Made by a program: the position numbers and the translations under genes
Shown: one piece after another, positions 36,124 through 44,908 of the stretch
Numbering within the stretch: the first letter of the stretch is position 1
Layout of the letters: every line of letters begins with the position of its first letter
NCBI GenBank assembly: GCA_905221615.1
Contig: CAJNDT010005913.1
Location: 2,728,001 to 2,792,000, forward strand
DNA from: Symbiodinium sp. CCMP2592
Taxonomy: Eukaryota; Sar; Dinophyceae; Suessiales; Symbiodiniaceae
DNA length: 64,000 bases
Reading direction: 5' to 3'
The notes under the pieces: model-generated
Seen by the model: only the letters and a program-made list of their open reading frames with translations
What the model was told of the DNA's origin: nothing
Database searches by the model: none

Positions 36124-36693
36124 CTATTCGATGCGTTCATATCGCGTCAGGGTGACTTTGACAAGCCAGACCTTCGCGTTGAGATTGATGGTGATCTCGC
36201 GGACTTCGAGTCCAGGGATCTGGTCTTGCGAGCGCTGGATCCACTGGAGGATCTTCTCCAGTGATGAATCACGCACGCTGTATTGGTAACTATGCAGTCG
36301 AGCGCCGCCTTCTGTTCTCGGAGGCGTGTTGCGTGGGAGATCGATCGTGAGACCAAGCTGGTCTCCGATTCGAGAGAATCGTGTGAGAATATCGGGGATC
36401 GGTGCGAGCCGTTCATCGATCGGACTCTCGGCTTGCGCCTGCTCAAGCTCGTTGATCTGTGTGATCATCCGATCAACATTGATCGCCGCGACCTGGCTAT
36501 TGCGAAGTCTTTTTTCCGAGGAGCTGTTGTGGTTCCATGAGTACATAAGGAAGATCAGCGACGCGAAGAAGATCAGCAGTCCAAACACCACATAATGCGT
36601 CGGACGCGTCTGGCGCTCATGCATCTCGGCGCGTGAAGCGAGCTCGAAGCGATCATCAGCGCTGAGTCGGGATTCACTCGTGAGCGTGCTCAT
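36124..36693 (-). CDS. GspM/PilO-like inner-membrane component
   Basis: 189 residues with one TM helix (~35-52: YVVFGLLIFFASLIFLMYSW) close to the N terminus, a coiled-coil stretch (NVDRMITQINELEQAQAESP), and a C-terminal ferredoxin-like domain (RDSSLEKILQWIQRSQDQIP, LEVREITINLN). This is the layout of GspM/PilO proteins, which pair with GspL/PilN as the inner-membrane platform of type II secretion or type IV pili. It overlaps the GspL-like gene by four bases. Sequence alone would not identify it; the locus and topology do. Confidence 0.65.
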   Translation of the reverse strand: MSTLTSESRLSADDRFELASRAEMHERQTRPTHYVVFGLLIFFASLIFLMYSWNHNSSSEKRLRNSQVAAINVDRMITQINELEQAQAESPIDERLAPIPDILTRFSRIGDQLGLTIDLPRNTPPRTEGGARLHSYQYSVRDSSLEKILQWIQRSQDQIPGLEVREITINLNAKVWLVKVTLTRYERIE

Positions 36694-38213
36694 GATGAAC
36701 TCCCTGTGTTCCAGACGCCTGTGAAAGTTGCTTCGATCTGCTCACCTCGTCTGTTGAGATCGGGAGTAGCGCGCCACTGGATGTGCGAGCCATCGATTGA
36801 GCGGAGCGCTTCATTGATCTGTTCCGCGAGCGACAGGTTCTCTGTGCGGATCTTAACCTTGACGAGTGTTTGCGAAATCTGGAGGTTGTCGATCTCGATG
36901 CCGGACATGCCGAGGACAAAGGAGATGGTTTCCAGCTCTTCAAGAACAGGTTTGGTCGGCGCGATCTGCACTGGTCCGGCTTTGGCAACCAATCTGTTAA
37001 GTCTGTATTGAAGTTCGGGGTCGGGCAAAGCAATATTGCTGATCGGAGGTTGCAGTGTCATAATCTGCTCAACCATCGTCGAGCGGACCGATTTGGCGCG
37101 ATCCTGTGTTTCCGATCCTCGGCTGTACATCGTCCATCCGGTCCATCCGATCGCGACACTCGCGACGAGCAGAGCCGCAGCCGCCCAACGGTACATCGAG
37201 CGGTGCGAGCGTCCAGGACGATTGGTGAGCACAGTCCCAACACTGCTCTCGCTGTGGTCATCGAGATCCAATGAAGTACGCAAAGTCGTGAGGATGGGGT
37301 CCGCTTCGTGGACCAGATCCATCGTTGCGCCGGGCCAATGCTTCGAGAACGCGCCGGAGATCTCTGATCGATCCAATCCGTCTTGCTCGTCAGGTAGGAC
37401 AACGACCACTCGAAGCGGCGCGACGCCGATCTGTGATGCCCAACCGATCCAGTCGGCACAGAGTCTTGAGAGATCGGACTGTTGAAGAGTCAGTCCATCC
37501 GCGTTGTGACCGATCCGCATGGATCCCGCCGCGAGCAGCTCGCCGTCCTTGGACCAAGTCCAGAGCAAGCGTGCTCGATTCGGATCGACTACGACACTCG
37601 CGGCGACCGGTGTTTCCTCGGAGATAACGCGCTGTGAATCTCGAACAGACGATCTGTGCGGCGATCCAGGATCCCAGCATCGAGCGATGAGCGACCAGAT
37701 ATTCTCGACGCGGCCAATGCGTGTTCCCATCGAGTCAAGCTGGTCGATCAGCAATCGAGCGGGAACATCAGGAGTCGCGACCACGGCTTTGCGTGATCCA
37801 TCAGAAGTCTTCTCATCGCTGAGCGATTCGTAGTTGACCTCAAGTGGGAGATTGGGAAAACGCTCGCCGATCGATGATTGGTATCCACCTTCAAGCTCGT
37901 CGTCGCTCCCCATCTCCATCTGATCAATTGCTGCAGAGATCATCTCCGCGCTGCTCTCTTCTGGTTTGGTCCAAGTGCAGATCGCGCCGTCGGTATCGAT
38001 ACAAAGAACTGGGAGCACTCTGGGGCTGCCGCCGCCGGACTTGAGCCGCTGACGGATCCAAACGGCGGCGTCATCAATCGTTTCAAGCACCGCATCAGAA
38101 GTCCCGCCGGCGCTTGCATCCCAGTGATCATCCGCGTGGGCGCCGACCATCCGAACCCCAGCGAGTGCAAGACCTCGATCGGTGCGTTCTAGATAACAGA
38201 TTCGATCACTCAC
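36690..38213 (-). CDS. GspL-like (PilM-PilN fusion type) platform protein
   Basis: 507 residues. The N-terminal ~320 residues are cytoplasmic and have a weak actin-like (GspL/PilM) feel: ICYLERTDRGLALAGVRM, AVVATPDVPARLLIDQLDSM, VVVVLPDEQDGLDRSEISG. A single TM lies near 345-365 (AAAALLVASVAIGWTGWTMY), and a periplasmic ferredoxin-like domain follows (LEELETISFVLGMSGIEIDN). In type II secretion GspL connects the GspE ATPase to the pseudopilus platform. The family assignment rests on topology and on the neighbours. The start at 38213 follows the GspC-like gene by 49 bp. Confidence 0.65.
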   Translation of the reverse strand: MSDRICYLERTDRGLALAGVRMVGAHADDHWDASAGGTSDAVLETIDDAAVWIRQRLKSGGGSPRVLPVLCIDTDGAICTWTKPEESSAEMISAAIDQMEMGSDDELEGGYQSSIGERFPNLPLEVNYESLSDEKTSDGSRKAVVATPDVPARLLIDQLDSMGTRIGRVENIWSLIARCWDPGSPHRSSVRDSQRVISEETPVAASVVVDPNRARLLWTWSKDGELLAAGSMRIGHNADGLTLQQSDLSRLCADWIGWASQIGVAPLRVVVVLPDEQDGLDRSEISGAFSKHWPGATMDLVHEADPILTTLRTSLDLDDHSESSVGTVLTNRPGRSHRSMYRWAAAALLVASVAIGWTGWTMYSRGSETQDRAKSVRSTMVEQIMTLQPPISNIALPDPELQYRLNRLVAKAGPVQIAPTKPVLEELETISFVLGMSGIEIDNLQISQTLVKVKIRTENLSLAEQINEALRSIDGSHIQWRATPDLNRRGEQIEATFTGVWNTGSSS

Positions 38214-38262
38214 GATGCTCTTTCATTTCTCAATGCAATGGGGAACTTACAGGGATGAAGAT

Positions 38263-39105
38263 CTATTCGTTGGAGGATTGTCCTGATCCAGCCTCGTTAT
38301 TCCGATTATTCCCGGCACTGGCGCGGAACGATGCGAGTGGTTCACGCTCGAAACCCGGCATGTCTCTTCCCATTTTCTTTCGGCGGAGGATCCGTTCCTG
38401 CATAGCTCGTTGTCGAGCAGGCATCTTGGAGAGCTCCTCGAGCTCTTCCTCAGTCAGCACCACATCCTGCTCACGCAGAGGAACATCCGCGACGACGACC
38501 GGATCTCCAGAAGACATTGTTATCGAAGCGCCATTCTGATCCGCGAGTTCGATGCGATCATCGACCTGTCCATCGCTCACGATGATGAACTTTGGACGAA
38601 CTCTCTTGACCTGCAAGTCGTCGAGCACAGCAGTTCCCGCACGAGCGGTTCCACCCTCGGCAACGATTCGTTGCGTGCCATCGATGCGGATGAATGCGAG
38701 TGGATTGTTATTGTCGTTGATGAAGCCCGTGTATCTCACACGCTTTGCGAGTGATCCGGATTCCGTCTCCTCACTCGGTTCGTACTCCTGCTCAGCCGGC
38801 GTGTCATCAACAACTTCCAGCGTAACTTCTGGAGCGTTGTCGAGCATCCCGAATCGAGCCGCGATCGATCCAGGATCGATGCGTGTGATTGGGACTGTGT
38901 TTCCTGAATCTGATCCAAGATCGAGCGGTTGTGTGTTGGGGATTGCGGGGGTATTCTGAGCGACTTGATCCATCGTCGCAATCGGCTCAGATTCAGGGAG
39001 TCCGAATACCCCGATCGCGATGGCGCCGAGCATGCAGACAAGTGCGATGACTTGGTACATCATAGTAAGTCGTTGGGCCTTTGTTCGTGAAATCACACTG
39101 CTCAT
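38263..39105 (-). CDS. GspC/PilP-like periplasmic anchor protein
   Basis: 280 residues. A signal-anchor at ~15-35 (VIALVCMLGAIAIGVFGL) is followed by a disordered stretch rich in Thr/Glu/Pro. The HR-like domain is a small beta-rich unit (RYTGFINDNNNPLAFIRIDG, then GGTARAGTAVLDDLQVKRVR), as in the GspC homology region and PilP. A C-terminal arm is basic and Arg/Asn-rich. GspC/PilP links the inner-membrane platform to the secretin. No secretin gene is in the window. The identification is moderate because sequence conservation is low in this family. Confidence 0.6.
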   Translation of the reverse strand: MSSVISRTKAQRLTMMYQVIALVCMLGAIAIGVFGLPESEPIATMDQVAQNTPAIPNTQPLDLGSDSGNTVPITRIDPGSIAARFGMLDNAPEVTLEVVDDTPAEQEYEPSEETESGSLAKRVRYTGFINDNNNPLAFIRIDGTQRIVAEGGTARAGTAVLDDLQVKRVRPKFIIVSDGQVDDRIELADQNGASITMSSGDPVVVADVPLREQDVVLTEEELEELSKMPARQRAMQERILRRKKMGRDMPGFEREPLASFRASAGNNRNNEAGSGQSSNE

Positions 39106-39170
39106 AACATGCTCTCTATCGGCTTATCGGGATAATTTCAGTCAGAGTCCACCCACAGGGTAGCCTTGAA

Positions 39171-40034
39171 TTAGTACAGATCGGCAGGATCGATCCGCTG
39201 ACTGTCAATACCGAGGTCTTTCCAGGTATAGAACGCACCAATTTCCATCGCATTGCCCGTCGAGCGTCTGCTTGAGCTGGATCGGATCAGCGTCACTCCG
39301 CCGTAGCGAGCGAGGAGTCGTCCTAGGCTCGTTCCGCGGCCGCCTCTCACCTCCACGACCACTCCCCAGAGCTGGACATCCGTCGCGTATCGACGCAAAA
39401 CCGCCGTTCGTTGCTCAGAGGTCACGCCCGCTCGTGTCGCGGATTCGACGAGCACCTGTCGTGTGAGCTCTTCACCGGCTTCGCGGCGCAGAAGCAGGTC
39501 GTCTGCCAGACGAAGACCCGCATTCCCGGCAACCGCGGATCCGATCGATTCGATCACCACAGGTGGTGCGGTATGGATACTGATCGCCGCGGGACCGAAT
39601 GGGCGCGTCAGCCGTTCGTATTCTCTGGGACCAACACGCTCAGACAGAGTTCTGAGCGACAATCCGACCTCGTTCACTTGCGGATCAGGAACGCTTGAAA
39701 GATCCGAGAGCATCGATCCTTGTGCATCAAAGAGGTAGATCGAGACTATGGAGCCATCGGACAGGGTGATGTCCATCGCTTTGCCTGTGCCTTCTTCGAG
39801 GACCTCGTCGAGCTCGCGTCCGTTCTGCTGTCGTAACCAGGCACCAATAGCTTCTTGGAGTCCTCGTCCAGAGTGATGCTCAAAGTACGCGTTGATCTGA
39901 CGATTCACAACCAACTGCTGCGTGGACATTCTTCGGAGCGACAGCGACAGGCTGAGTCCGACGACAACCATCAGCAGGATCACCATCGGCATCACAAAGC
40001 CGCGCTTCGAGTTGGAACGCTCGGTTGGGCGCAT
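39171..40034 (-). CDS. GspK-like minor pseudopilin
   Basis: 287 residues with a hydrophobic N-terminal segment after KRGFVMPMVILLMVVVGLSL, resembling a prepilin-like signal (G/F then hydrophobic), followed by a large globular domain. The lines GRGLQEAIGAWLRQQNGREL, IYLFDAQGSMLSDLSSV and DVQLWGVVVEVRG fit GspK, the tip pseudopilin that carries an extra alpha domain. In the usual order GspH-I-J-K, this gene follows the GspJ-like gene by a one-base overlap of stop and start. The canonical Glu+5 is not present after Gly-Phe, as in other GspK proteins. Confidence 0.7.
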   Translation of the reverse strand: MRPTERSNSKRGFVMPMVILLMVVVGLSLSLSLRRMSTQQLVVNRQINAYFEHHSGRGLQEAIGAWLRQQNGRELDEVLEEGTGKAMDITLSDGSIVSIYLFDAQGSMLSDLSSVPDPQVNEVGLSLRTLSERVGPREYERLTRPFGPAAISIHTAPPVVIESIGSAVAGNAGLRLADDLLLRREAGEELTRQVLVESATRAGVTSEQRTAVLRRYATDVQLWGVVVEVRGGRGTSLGRLLARYGGVTLIRSSSSRRSTGNAMEIGAFYTWKDLGIDSQRIDPADLY

Positions 40035-41173
40035 CAGGTGTCACCTCCACCGAGACTGTTGGAGTTGTTGTTGCCAGGGAGATTGATACCTCCACCTCCG
40101 CTGTCATCAGGTGGTTCGCCTTGTCCGCCCGGTCCGTCTCCCGGTCCGCCTGGTCCGCCTCCGGCACCACCGCCGTTTCCGCCGCCAGTGCCGTCTTCGC
40201 CATCACCTCCGCTGCCGGAGTTGGAGCCGTCGGAGTCTTCTTCTCCCAGATCCAGCGGATCATCGCCGAGCACCCAGTCGATCTCGAACATCCATGACGC
40301 GTAGGCGCCGGAGTTGAGGAGGATGTCGAACTCCGCGTATGCCGGGAGTTCGCTCATCTCGAGTGCTTCGTACTCTGTCACTTTCTCGTCGCTCTTGAAG
40401 ATCGTCCACGAGCAGACATTGATGTCTTTGACGAGCGGGATCGCGCCGGCGAGCCGGAAGCGGATCTCGTCTTGAGTTCCCGCGGCATCGTGAAGCGGAG
40501 TCCCGCCGTAGCGGAGGTAGTTCGCTTCTGTCCAGAGGATCGGTCTCCACCAGAGCGTCCATCCAGTCGGTTCAGCGCTTGCAAGGAGCATCTTCTCGTC
40601 GGCTTTGGGGTCTGGGTCCAAGAGTCCGACACGGCGCATGATCTGCTCGCGCGCGCCGTCTGGACGCAGTTCAAACACTGAGCGGATGACACCACCTGAT
40701 GCGTCAGCCGTGGAGAAATCGAGCGAGTTCTCATCGCGATCAGTGAGTCTTGCCCACTGAGCAGCGTGTGTTCCCATATCCATTGCGATCGGCGCTGCGG
40801 AAACCACAACCTCGAATCGCTGAGGCTGCCAAGCTCCGAGCATCTCGGAGTAGATCGGGTCGGGTTCGAGAATGATCCGTGAACGATCCTCGTACGCTTG
40901 CACATCCTCAGTGTTGACCCCATCAGACTGCGATGCTTGGTTCCCCTGGTCCTGCAAGATCTGGAGCGTGAGCAACGCGCGGCGCATCGTCATCTGAGTG
41001 ATGTGCATCTGCGTCGCGGCGTTGTACTGTGTTCCGAAAATCCGCTCCATGTTGCGCGTCGCGGCGAACACCCCTGAGATCCCGAGGAGCACCAATCCAC
41101 CTACCACAATCGCGAGCGTGAGCTCGACGAGCGTGAAGCCCCGATTGTTTCGGTTTGTAGGGAGCTTCATCAT
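40034..41173 (-). CDS. GspJ-like pseudopilin with prepilin signal and Gly-rich tail
   Basis: 379 residues. The N terminus has a textbook prepilin cleavage site (NRGFTLVELTLAIVVGGLVL; cleavage after Gly, Glu+5). The body is a mixed alpha/beta domain (QYNAATQMHITQMTMRRALL) like GspJ. The last ~60 residues are unusual, being Gly/Asp/Ser-rich (SDGSNSGSGGDGEDGTGGGN and more), so the coding strand carries strong GGN repeats there. It overlaps both neighbours by one to four bases. It could be a GspJ-like or a specialised long-tail pseudopilin. Confidence 0.75.
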   Translation of the reverse strand: MMKLPTNRNNRGFTLVELTLAIVVGGLVLLGISGVFAATRNMERIFGTQYNAATQMHITQMTMRRALLTLQILQDQGNQASQSDGVNTEDVQAYEDRSRIILEPDPIYSEMLGAWQPQRFEVVVSAAPIAMDMGTHAAQWARLTDRDENSLDFSTADASGGVIRSVFELRPDGAREQIMRRVGLLDPDPKADEKMLLASAEPTGWTLWWRPILWTEANYLRYGGTPLHDAAGTQDEIRFRLAGAIPLVKDINVCSWTIFKSDEKVTEYEALEMSELPAYAEFDILLNSGAYASWMFEIDWVLGDDPLDLGEEDSDGSNSGSGGDGEDGTGGGNGGGAGGGPGGPGDGPGGQGEPPDDSGGGGINLPGNNNSNSLGGGDT

Positions 41174-41766
41174 GGCGCAGTGTTCCCCAGATCCCCTCCA
41201 TCAAGCTGCATGAGGCGCTCGAACAAGCGTTCCATCCCTCCCGGAGAGTCGATCATCGTCTGGAGTGAATCCGGATTGGAGAACGCGAGCGGATCGATCA
41301 ATCGCGTCAGCTGCGCGTTTGGGAGTTCTGTGGAGAATCCGCGATTGCCTCCGGAGTCTTCTCCCAACCAAACCTTGATGGAGACCAAGCGGATCCGATC
41401 GAAGTTGATTCCTGATCCAATGGTGTCGGTTTCACTTTCTGGAGGGGGTTCGGCCATCTCAAACTCGACCGGAGACACATCGAGCGTCCAGCGGTAGAGG
41501 TCCATGTCGTACTCAATCGGGAGATTCGAGCTCGGCATCGCGTCCTGATCGTCGATGTACTGGAGCATCAATCGATTCGCGAGCTCCGCAGCTCCAAGGC
41601 GCTGCTGCAAACGACGCTGCGAAGAGTTCATGAACGACACAGCGCTCGCAAGCGTCGCCGCGACCATCCCGAGCAGCACAGTCGCAAGAACCGCTTCGAT
41701 CAGCGTCGCACCTCGGCGTGTCGCTCGAGCGCGGGTTCTGATCGCAGTGGTTCGTGCATTGGTCAT
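41170..41766 (-). CDS. GspI/H-like pseudopilin
   Basis: 198 residues. The prepilin segment is RRGATLIEAVLATVLLGMVA with cleavage after Gly and Glu at +5. The following helix (RLGAAELANRLMLQYIDDQD) and a C-terminal beta part (FDRIRLVSIKVWLGEDSGGN) match the GspI/GspH class of minor pseudopilins. Which of the two is uncertain. The gene lies between the GspG-like and GspJ-like genes, and its stop overlaps the GspJ start by four bases, supporting translational coupling. Confidence 0.7.
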   Translation of the reverse strand: MTNARTTAIRTRARATRRGATLIEAVLATVLLGMVAATLASAVSFMNSSQRRLQQRLGAAELANRLMLQYIDDQDAMPSSNLPIEYDMDLYRWTLDVSPVEFEMAEPPPESETDTIGSGINFDRIRLVSIKVWLGEDSGGNRGFSTELPNAQLTRLIDPLAFSNPDSLQTMIDSPGGMERLFERLMQLDGGDLGNTAP

Positions 41767-41790
41767 GAGTGCGGGGTGGATTGAGTGCGT

Positions 41791-42204
41791 TTAGTCGCTG
41801 CTCGAAACATCCATAGTCCAGATGTTGATGTCGTCCTCGGTCCCCATCTCGTGATCTGGACCTCCGGAGCGGAGTTCGTAGGGACGAGTCGAGCCGGGAG
41901 TGGGGAGGTAGTAGAACGTTTCCTTGAACGCATCAATGTCCGAGCCCTCCTCCATGAAGGATGGGATCAGTACTGCGAGCGATGCGGGGGCGTCGCCTGC
42001 GTTCTCAGCGCGATACGACTCGATCTGTGTCTTGATGGTCCGCATCGAGGTCTTGGTGACGCGGATTCGTGCTTTTTCGATCTGGGATGGTATGGCTACG
42101 GCGGCGCCTGCCATGAGGATGCCAAGGATCACGAGGACGGCAACGAGTTCAATCAGTGAGAAGCCAGGGCGTGCGTACTGGAATGGTCGTGTCTGAGAAA
42201 TCAT
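41791..42204 (-). CDS. GspG-like major pseudopilin
   Basis: 137 residues. The prepilin signal is RPGFSLIELVAVLVILGILM (Gly-Phe cleavage, Glu+5). The C-terminal part has GGPDHEMGTEDDINIWTMD, which resembles the calcium-binding loop (GxDGxxGTxDDI) of major type II secretion pseudopilins. The protein polymerises into the pseudopilus that pushes folded substrates through the secretin. It sits between GspF and the minor pseudopilins, as usual. No prepilin peptidase gene is in the window. Confidence 0.85.
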   Translation of the reverse strand: MISQTRPFQYARPGFSLIELVAVLVILGILMAGAAVAIPSQIEKARIRVTKTSMRTIKTQIESYRAENAGDAPASLAVLIPSFMEEGSDIDAFKETFYYLPTPGSTRPYELRSGGPDHEMGTEDDINIWTMDVSSSD

Positions 42205-42336
42205 CTTCGGCTCCGTTGGTCGATCAGGACAGCGTTCAGTCCTTGGTGTATGTGCTCAACGCTCGAAACCAGCGTATGTTGCGATCAGTCGTGTTTACTC
42301 CACAGGATTCGGTCCGCAGACCCAACCTGTTCATTA

Positions 42337-43536
42337 TTATAAGGCCGACCCCGTCATTTTCATCATCGGGAGCATGATCGAGAGAATCAGCGTGCCGACG
42401 ATGAGGAACAGGATCACGATCAGCAGCGGCTCTAGCACCGCCATGAGCCGATCAGTCTTCTTGTCAACATTCTGAGAATGGTCCCGCGCCAGTGCGTCAA
42501 ACGCGGAATCCAGGTCTCCTGCCTGGTCCGCCGCGACGAGAAGCTTGCGTGTTGAGAGTGGGAGAGCTTCGACTTTCTCGATGAGCGAACGGAAGAGTCC
42601 ACCCTCAATAAGACGATGCTGGAGTCTCTGGAGGTCTTTATTGAGCTTGGGGTGGCTGATCACACCAGAGGACACAGAAATCGCGTCACTGAGCACGATC
42701 CCTGATCGTGTCATCGATCCCATGACAGAGAAGAACCTCGTCAGTTCCTGCTCCATCACCACATCGCGCACGAACGGCATATTTCGAGTTAGACGGATCG
42801 CGAGCTTCGCAACGACGGATCTCCAAAGGAATGCGATGATCAACAGCAAAACCAGCCCGCCGAGAATGAACAAGATATTGGCGCGAAGCATGGAGCCGAT
42901 CGATACGAGGATCTTGGTGAAGGTCGGGACCTCGATACCTGAGCTGACCATGGATTCGCCAATCGTCGGGATCACGATCGTCATCATGACCATCGCCGCG
43001 ATGAGCGCGATCGAGAGCACGATGGATGGATAGATCATGAGCGTCGCGGCTTTGCCGGACACTTCCAGACGACGACGAGCGCCGATCGAGAGCTGCTTGC
43101 ATGCGCCGGCAAGGTCTCCGGTCTTCTCCGCGGCTTTGTACACGGCACAAGTCACTTCATCAAAGCTCCCCACCTGCGTGCACGCATCGCTGAAACTCGT
43201 GCCTTGCGCGACGAGCGATCGGAGTTGAAGGATGCGATCCTCGTTGTTTGATTTGACGACGCTCGATGCGACCTCGAGCGCTTCAGTCAGAGGCACACCT
43301 CTTTCGAGCAGTTGCGAGAGCTGTGCATCAAACTCCGCATGATCCTTGAGCGTCATGTCCTGCTCGTTGGATGCCCAATCGGGGAGTTTCCAGGTTTTGA
43401 CGAGGACTTGACGGTCCTTGCGGAGCGTGCTCGCGAGCGCTCGGCTTGAGCGAGCGGATTTGACACCGATCGCCTTGCCGCCGGATTGCTTGTTGGCGAT
43501 ATACAAAAACGAGCTGTTGAGCGGTGCTCTGGTCAT
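42337..43536 (-). CDS. GspF-like type II secretion/pilus inner-membrane protein
   Basis: 399 residues when started at the ATG 43536; the frame is open to 43818 but the upstream part has no family features and overlaps the divergent gene. It has two T2SSF domains (AEFDAQLSQLLERGVPLTEA with GSFDEVTCAVYKAAEKTGD; TRFFSVMGSMTRSGIVLSDA with ADQAGDLDSAFDALARD), each followed by membrane helices. The final TM is VILFLIVGTLILSIMLPMMK. GspF is the platform protein that contacts the ATPase. It is the first gene of the operon; 132 bp separate it from the GspG-like gene. Nothing that looks like a good ribosome-binding site precedes the ATG. Confidence 0.85.
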   Translation of the reverse strand: MTRAPLNSSFLYIANKQSGGKAIGVKSARSSRALASTLRKDRQVLVKTWKLPDWASNEQDMTLKDHAEFDAQLSQLLERGVPLTEALEVASSVVKSNNEDRILQLRSLVAQGTSFSDACTQVGSFDEVTCAVYKAAEKTGDLAGACKQLSIGARRRLEVSGKAATLMIYPSIVLSIALIAAMVMMTIVIPTIGESMVSSGIEVPTFTKILVSIGSMLRANILFILGGLVLLLIIAFLWRSVVAKLAIRLTRNMPFVRDVVMEQELTRFFSVMGSMTRSGIVLSDAISVSSGVISHPKLNKDLQRLQHRLIEGGLFRSLIEKVEALPLSTRKLLVAADQAGDLDSAFDALARDHSQNVDKKTDRLMAVLEPLLIVILFLIVGTLILSIMLPMMKMTGSAL

Positions 43537-43799
43537 TGTGATTCTGATTCGGATGGACCTGATTTGGGTCCTGATAACGATTGATACCGCATGTATCGCT
43601 CGTTGGTTCAACATCGGCGGCTTCGCGGGCCCAACTGTATACGATATGTGCGGTAGAGAGCTTGAATTGTCGCGTTTCGGCGTGGATTGCCGCTGACAAA
43701 GGGTCAAACGCACGAGCCGCGTCAAGAATGCCTCACTGTTCATATTCAGAAAAACAATTGTCGGCTCTGATCGATCATCCGAATCCCTGAGATCCATCC

Positions 43800-44888
43800 A
43801 TGACCATGACTTCCGCATCGACCCAAGACGATTCTGCCGCGACCCAGTCCACGATGCGAGGATTGATCAAGCACCACGCCGGTCCCGAACTCCAGCTGGT
43901 CAACGATCGTCCGATCCCTGAGCCGGGACCCCGTGAGGTTCGGATCAAGGTCAAGAAGGTCGGTATCTGCGGCACGGATCGTCACATCTGGGAGTGGGAC
44001 GAGTGGGCCGCGGGACGCATCCCTCCCGGGATCATAACCGGACACGAGTTCGTCGGAGAGGTCGATAAGGTCGGCTCAGCCGTGACCAAGTTCTCTCCTG
44101 GACGGCGCGTCAGCGCCGAGGGGCACATGACCAAGGGGCTCGACTACAACTCACGAACAGGAAACGCGCACATCGCGACGGACACGCAGATATTCGGCAT
44201 CGACTGCGACGGATGCTTCGCGGAGTACATGGTGGTTCCCGAAGAGAATGTCTGGCCCGTGCATCCTGATATCGACGACAAGCACGCCGCGATCTTTGAT
44301 CCGCTCGGGAACGCGGTGCACACCGTGATGGAAGCGGGAGTCAGCGCCAAGACCGTGCTGATCTCCGGAGTCGGGATCATCGGACTCATGGCGGTGACGG
44401 TCGCCAAAGCCGCGGGCGCTGCGAGGATCTACTGCACCGATGTCAATCCTCCGAGACTGGAGCTCGCGAAGAAGCTCGGCGCGTACGAAGCGTTCGACGC
44501 GCGCGACGACTCTTGGGTCAAGCAGGTCCGCAGCGAAACCCACGACGGCGTCGATGTGCTCCTCGAGATGTCCGGCGCTCCCGCAGCAATGGATCAGGGA
44601 TTCAGGGCGCTGCGCAACGGCGGACGAGCCGCGCTGCTCGGACTCCCAGCTCGCACAGTGGACTTTGACTTCAACGCGCACATCATCTTCAAGGGATGCA
44701 CTGTGCTGGGAATCAACGGGCGGCGCATGTGGGAGACCTGGTACCAGATGGAAAAACTGCTACTCTCAGGAAGACTCGAGCTCGATGACATCATCACCCA
44801 CGAGTTCCCGATGAGCGACTACCAAGAAGCATTCCGCACCATGATCTCCGGCGAGGGCATCAAGGTCCTCATGAATGTCGGCGAGTAA
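43800..44888 (+). CDS. L-threonine 3-dehydrogenase-like zinc alcohol dehydrogenase
   Basis: 362 residues of the MDR family, closest to threonine 3-dehydrogenase (Tdh). The catalytic zinc ligands are Cys57 (GICGTD), His82 and Glu83 (GHEF), and AAIFDPLGNAVHT follows. NAD binding uses SGVGIIGLMAVTVAKAAGA. The region between GHM (109) and DCDGCFAEY (135), where Tdh normally has four cysteines for the structural zinc, has no cysteine. The reaction in Tdh is Thr to 2-amino-3-ketobutyrate with NAD+. The gene that normally cooperates, kbl, is not adjacent; an exported Gfo/Idh/MocA protein follows, so a sugar substrate is possible. There is an N-terminal tail of ~20 residues. Confidence 0.8.
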   Translation: MTMTSASTQDDSAATQSTMRGLIKHHAGPELQLVNDRPIPEPGPREVRIKVKKVGICGTDRHIWEWDEWAAGRIPPGIITGHEFVGEVDKVGSAVTKFSPGRRVSAEGHMTKGLDYNSRTGNAHIATDTQIFGIDCDGCFAEYMVVPEENVWPVHPDIDDKHAAIFDPLGNAVHTVMEAGVSAKTVLISGVGIIGLMAVTVAKAAGAARIYCTDVNPPRLELAKKLGAYEAFDARDDSWVKQVRSETHDGVDVLLEMSGAPAAMDQGFRALRNGGRAALLGLPARTVDFDFNAHIIFKGCTVLGINGRRMWETWYQMEKLLLSGRLELDDIITHEFPMSDYQEAFRTMISGEGIKVLMNVGE

Positions 44889-44908
44889 TTTTGAACGGAG
44901 GAACACCA

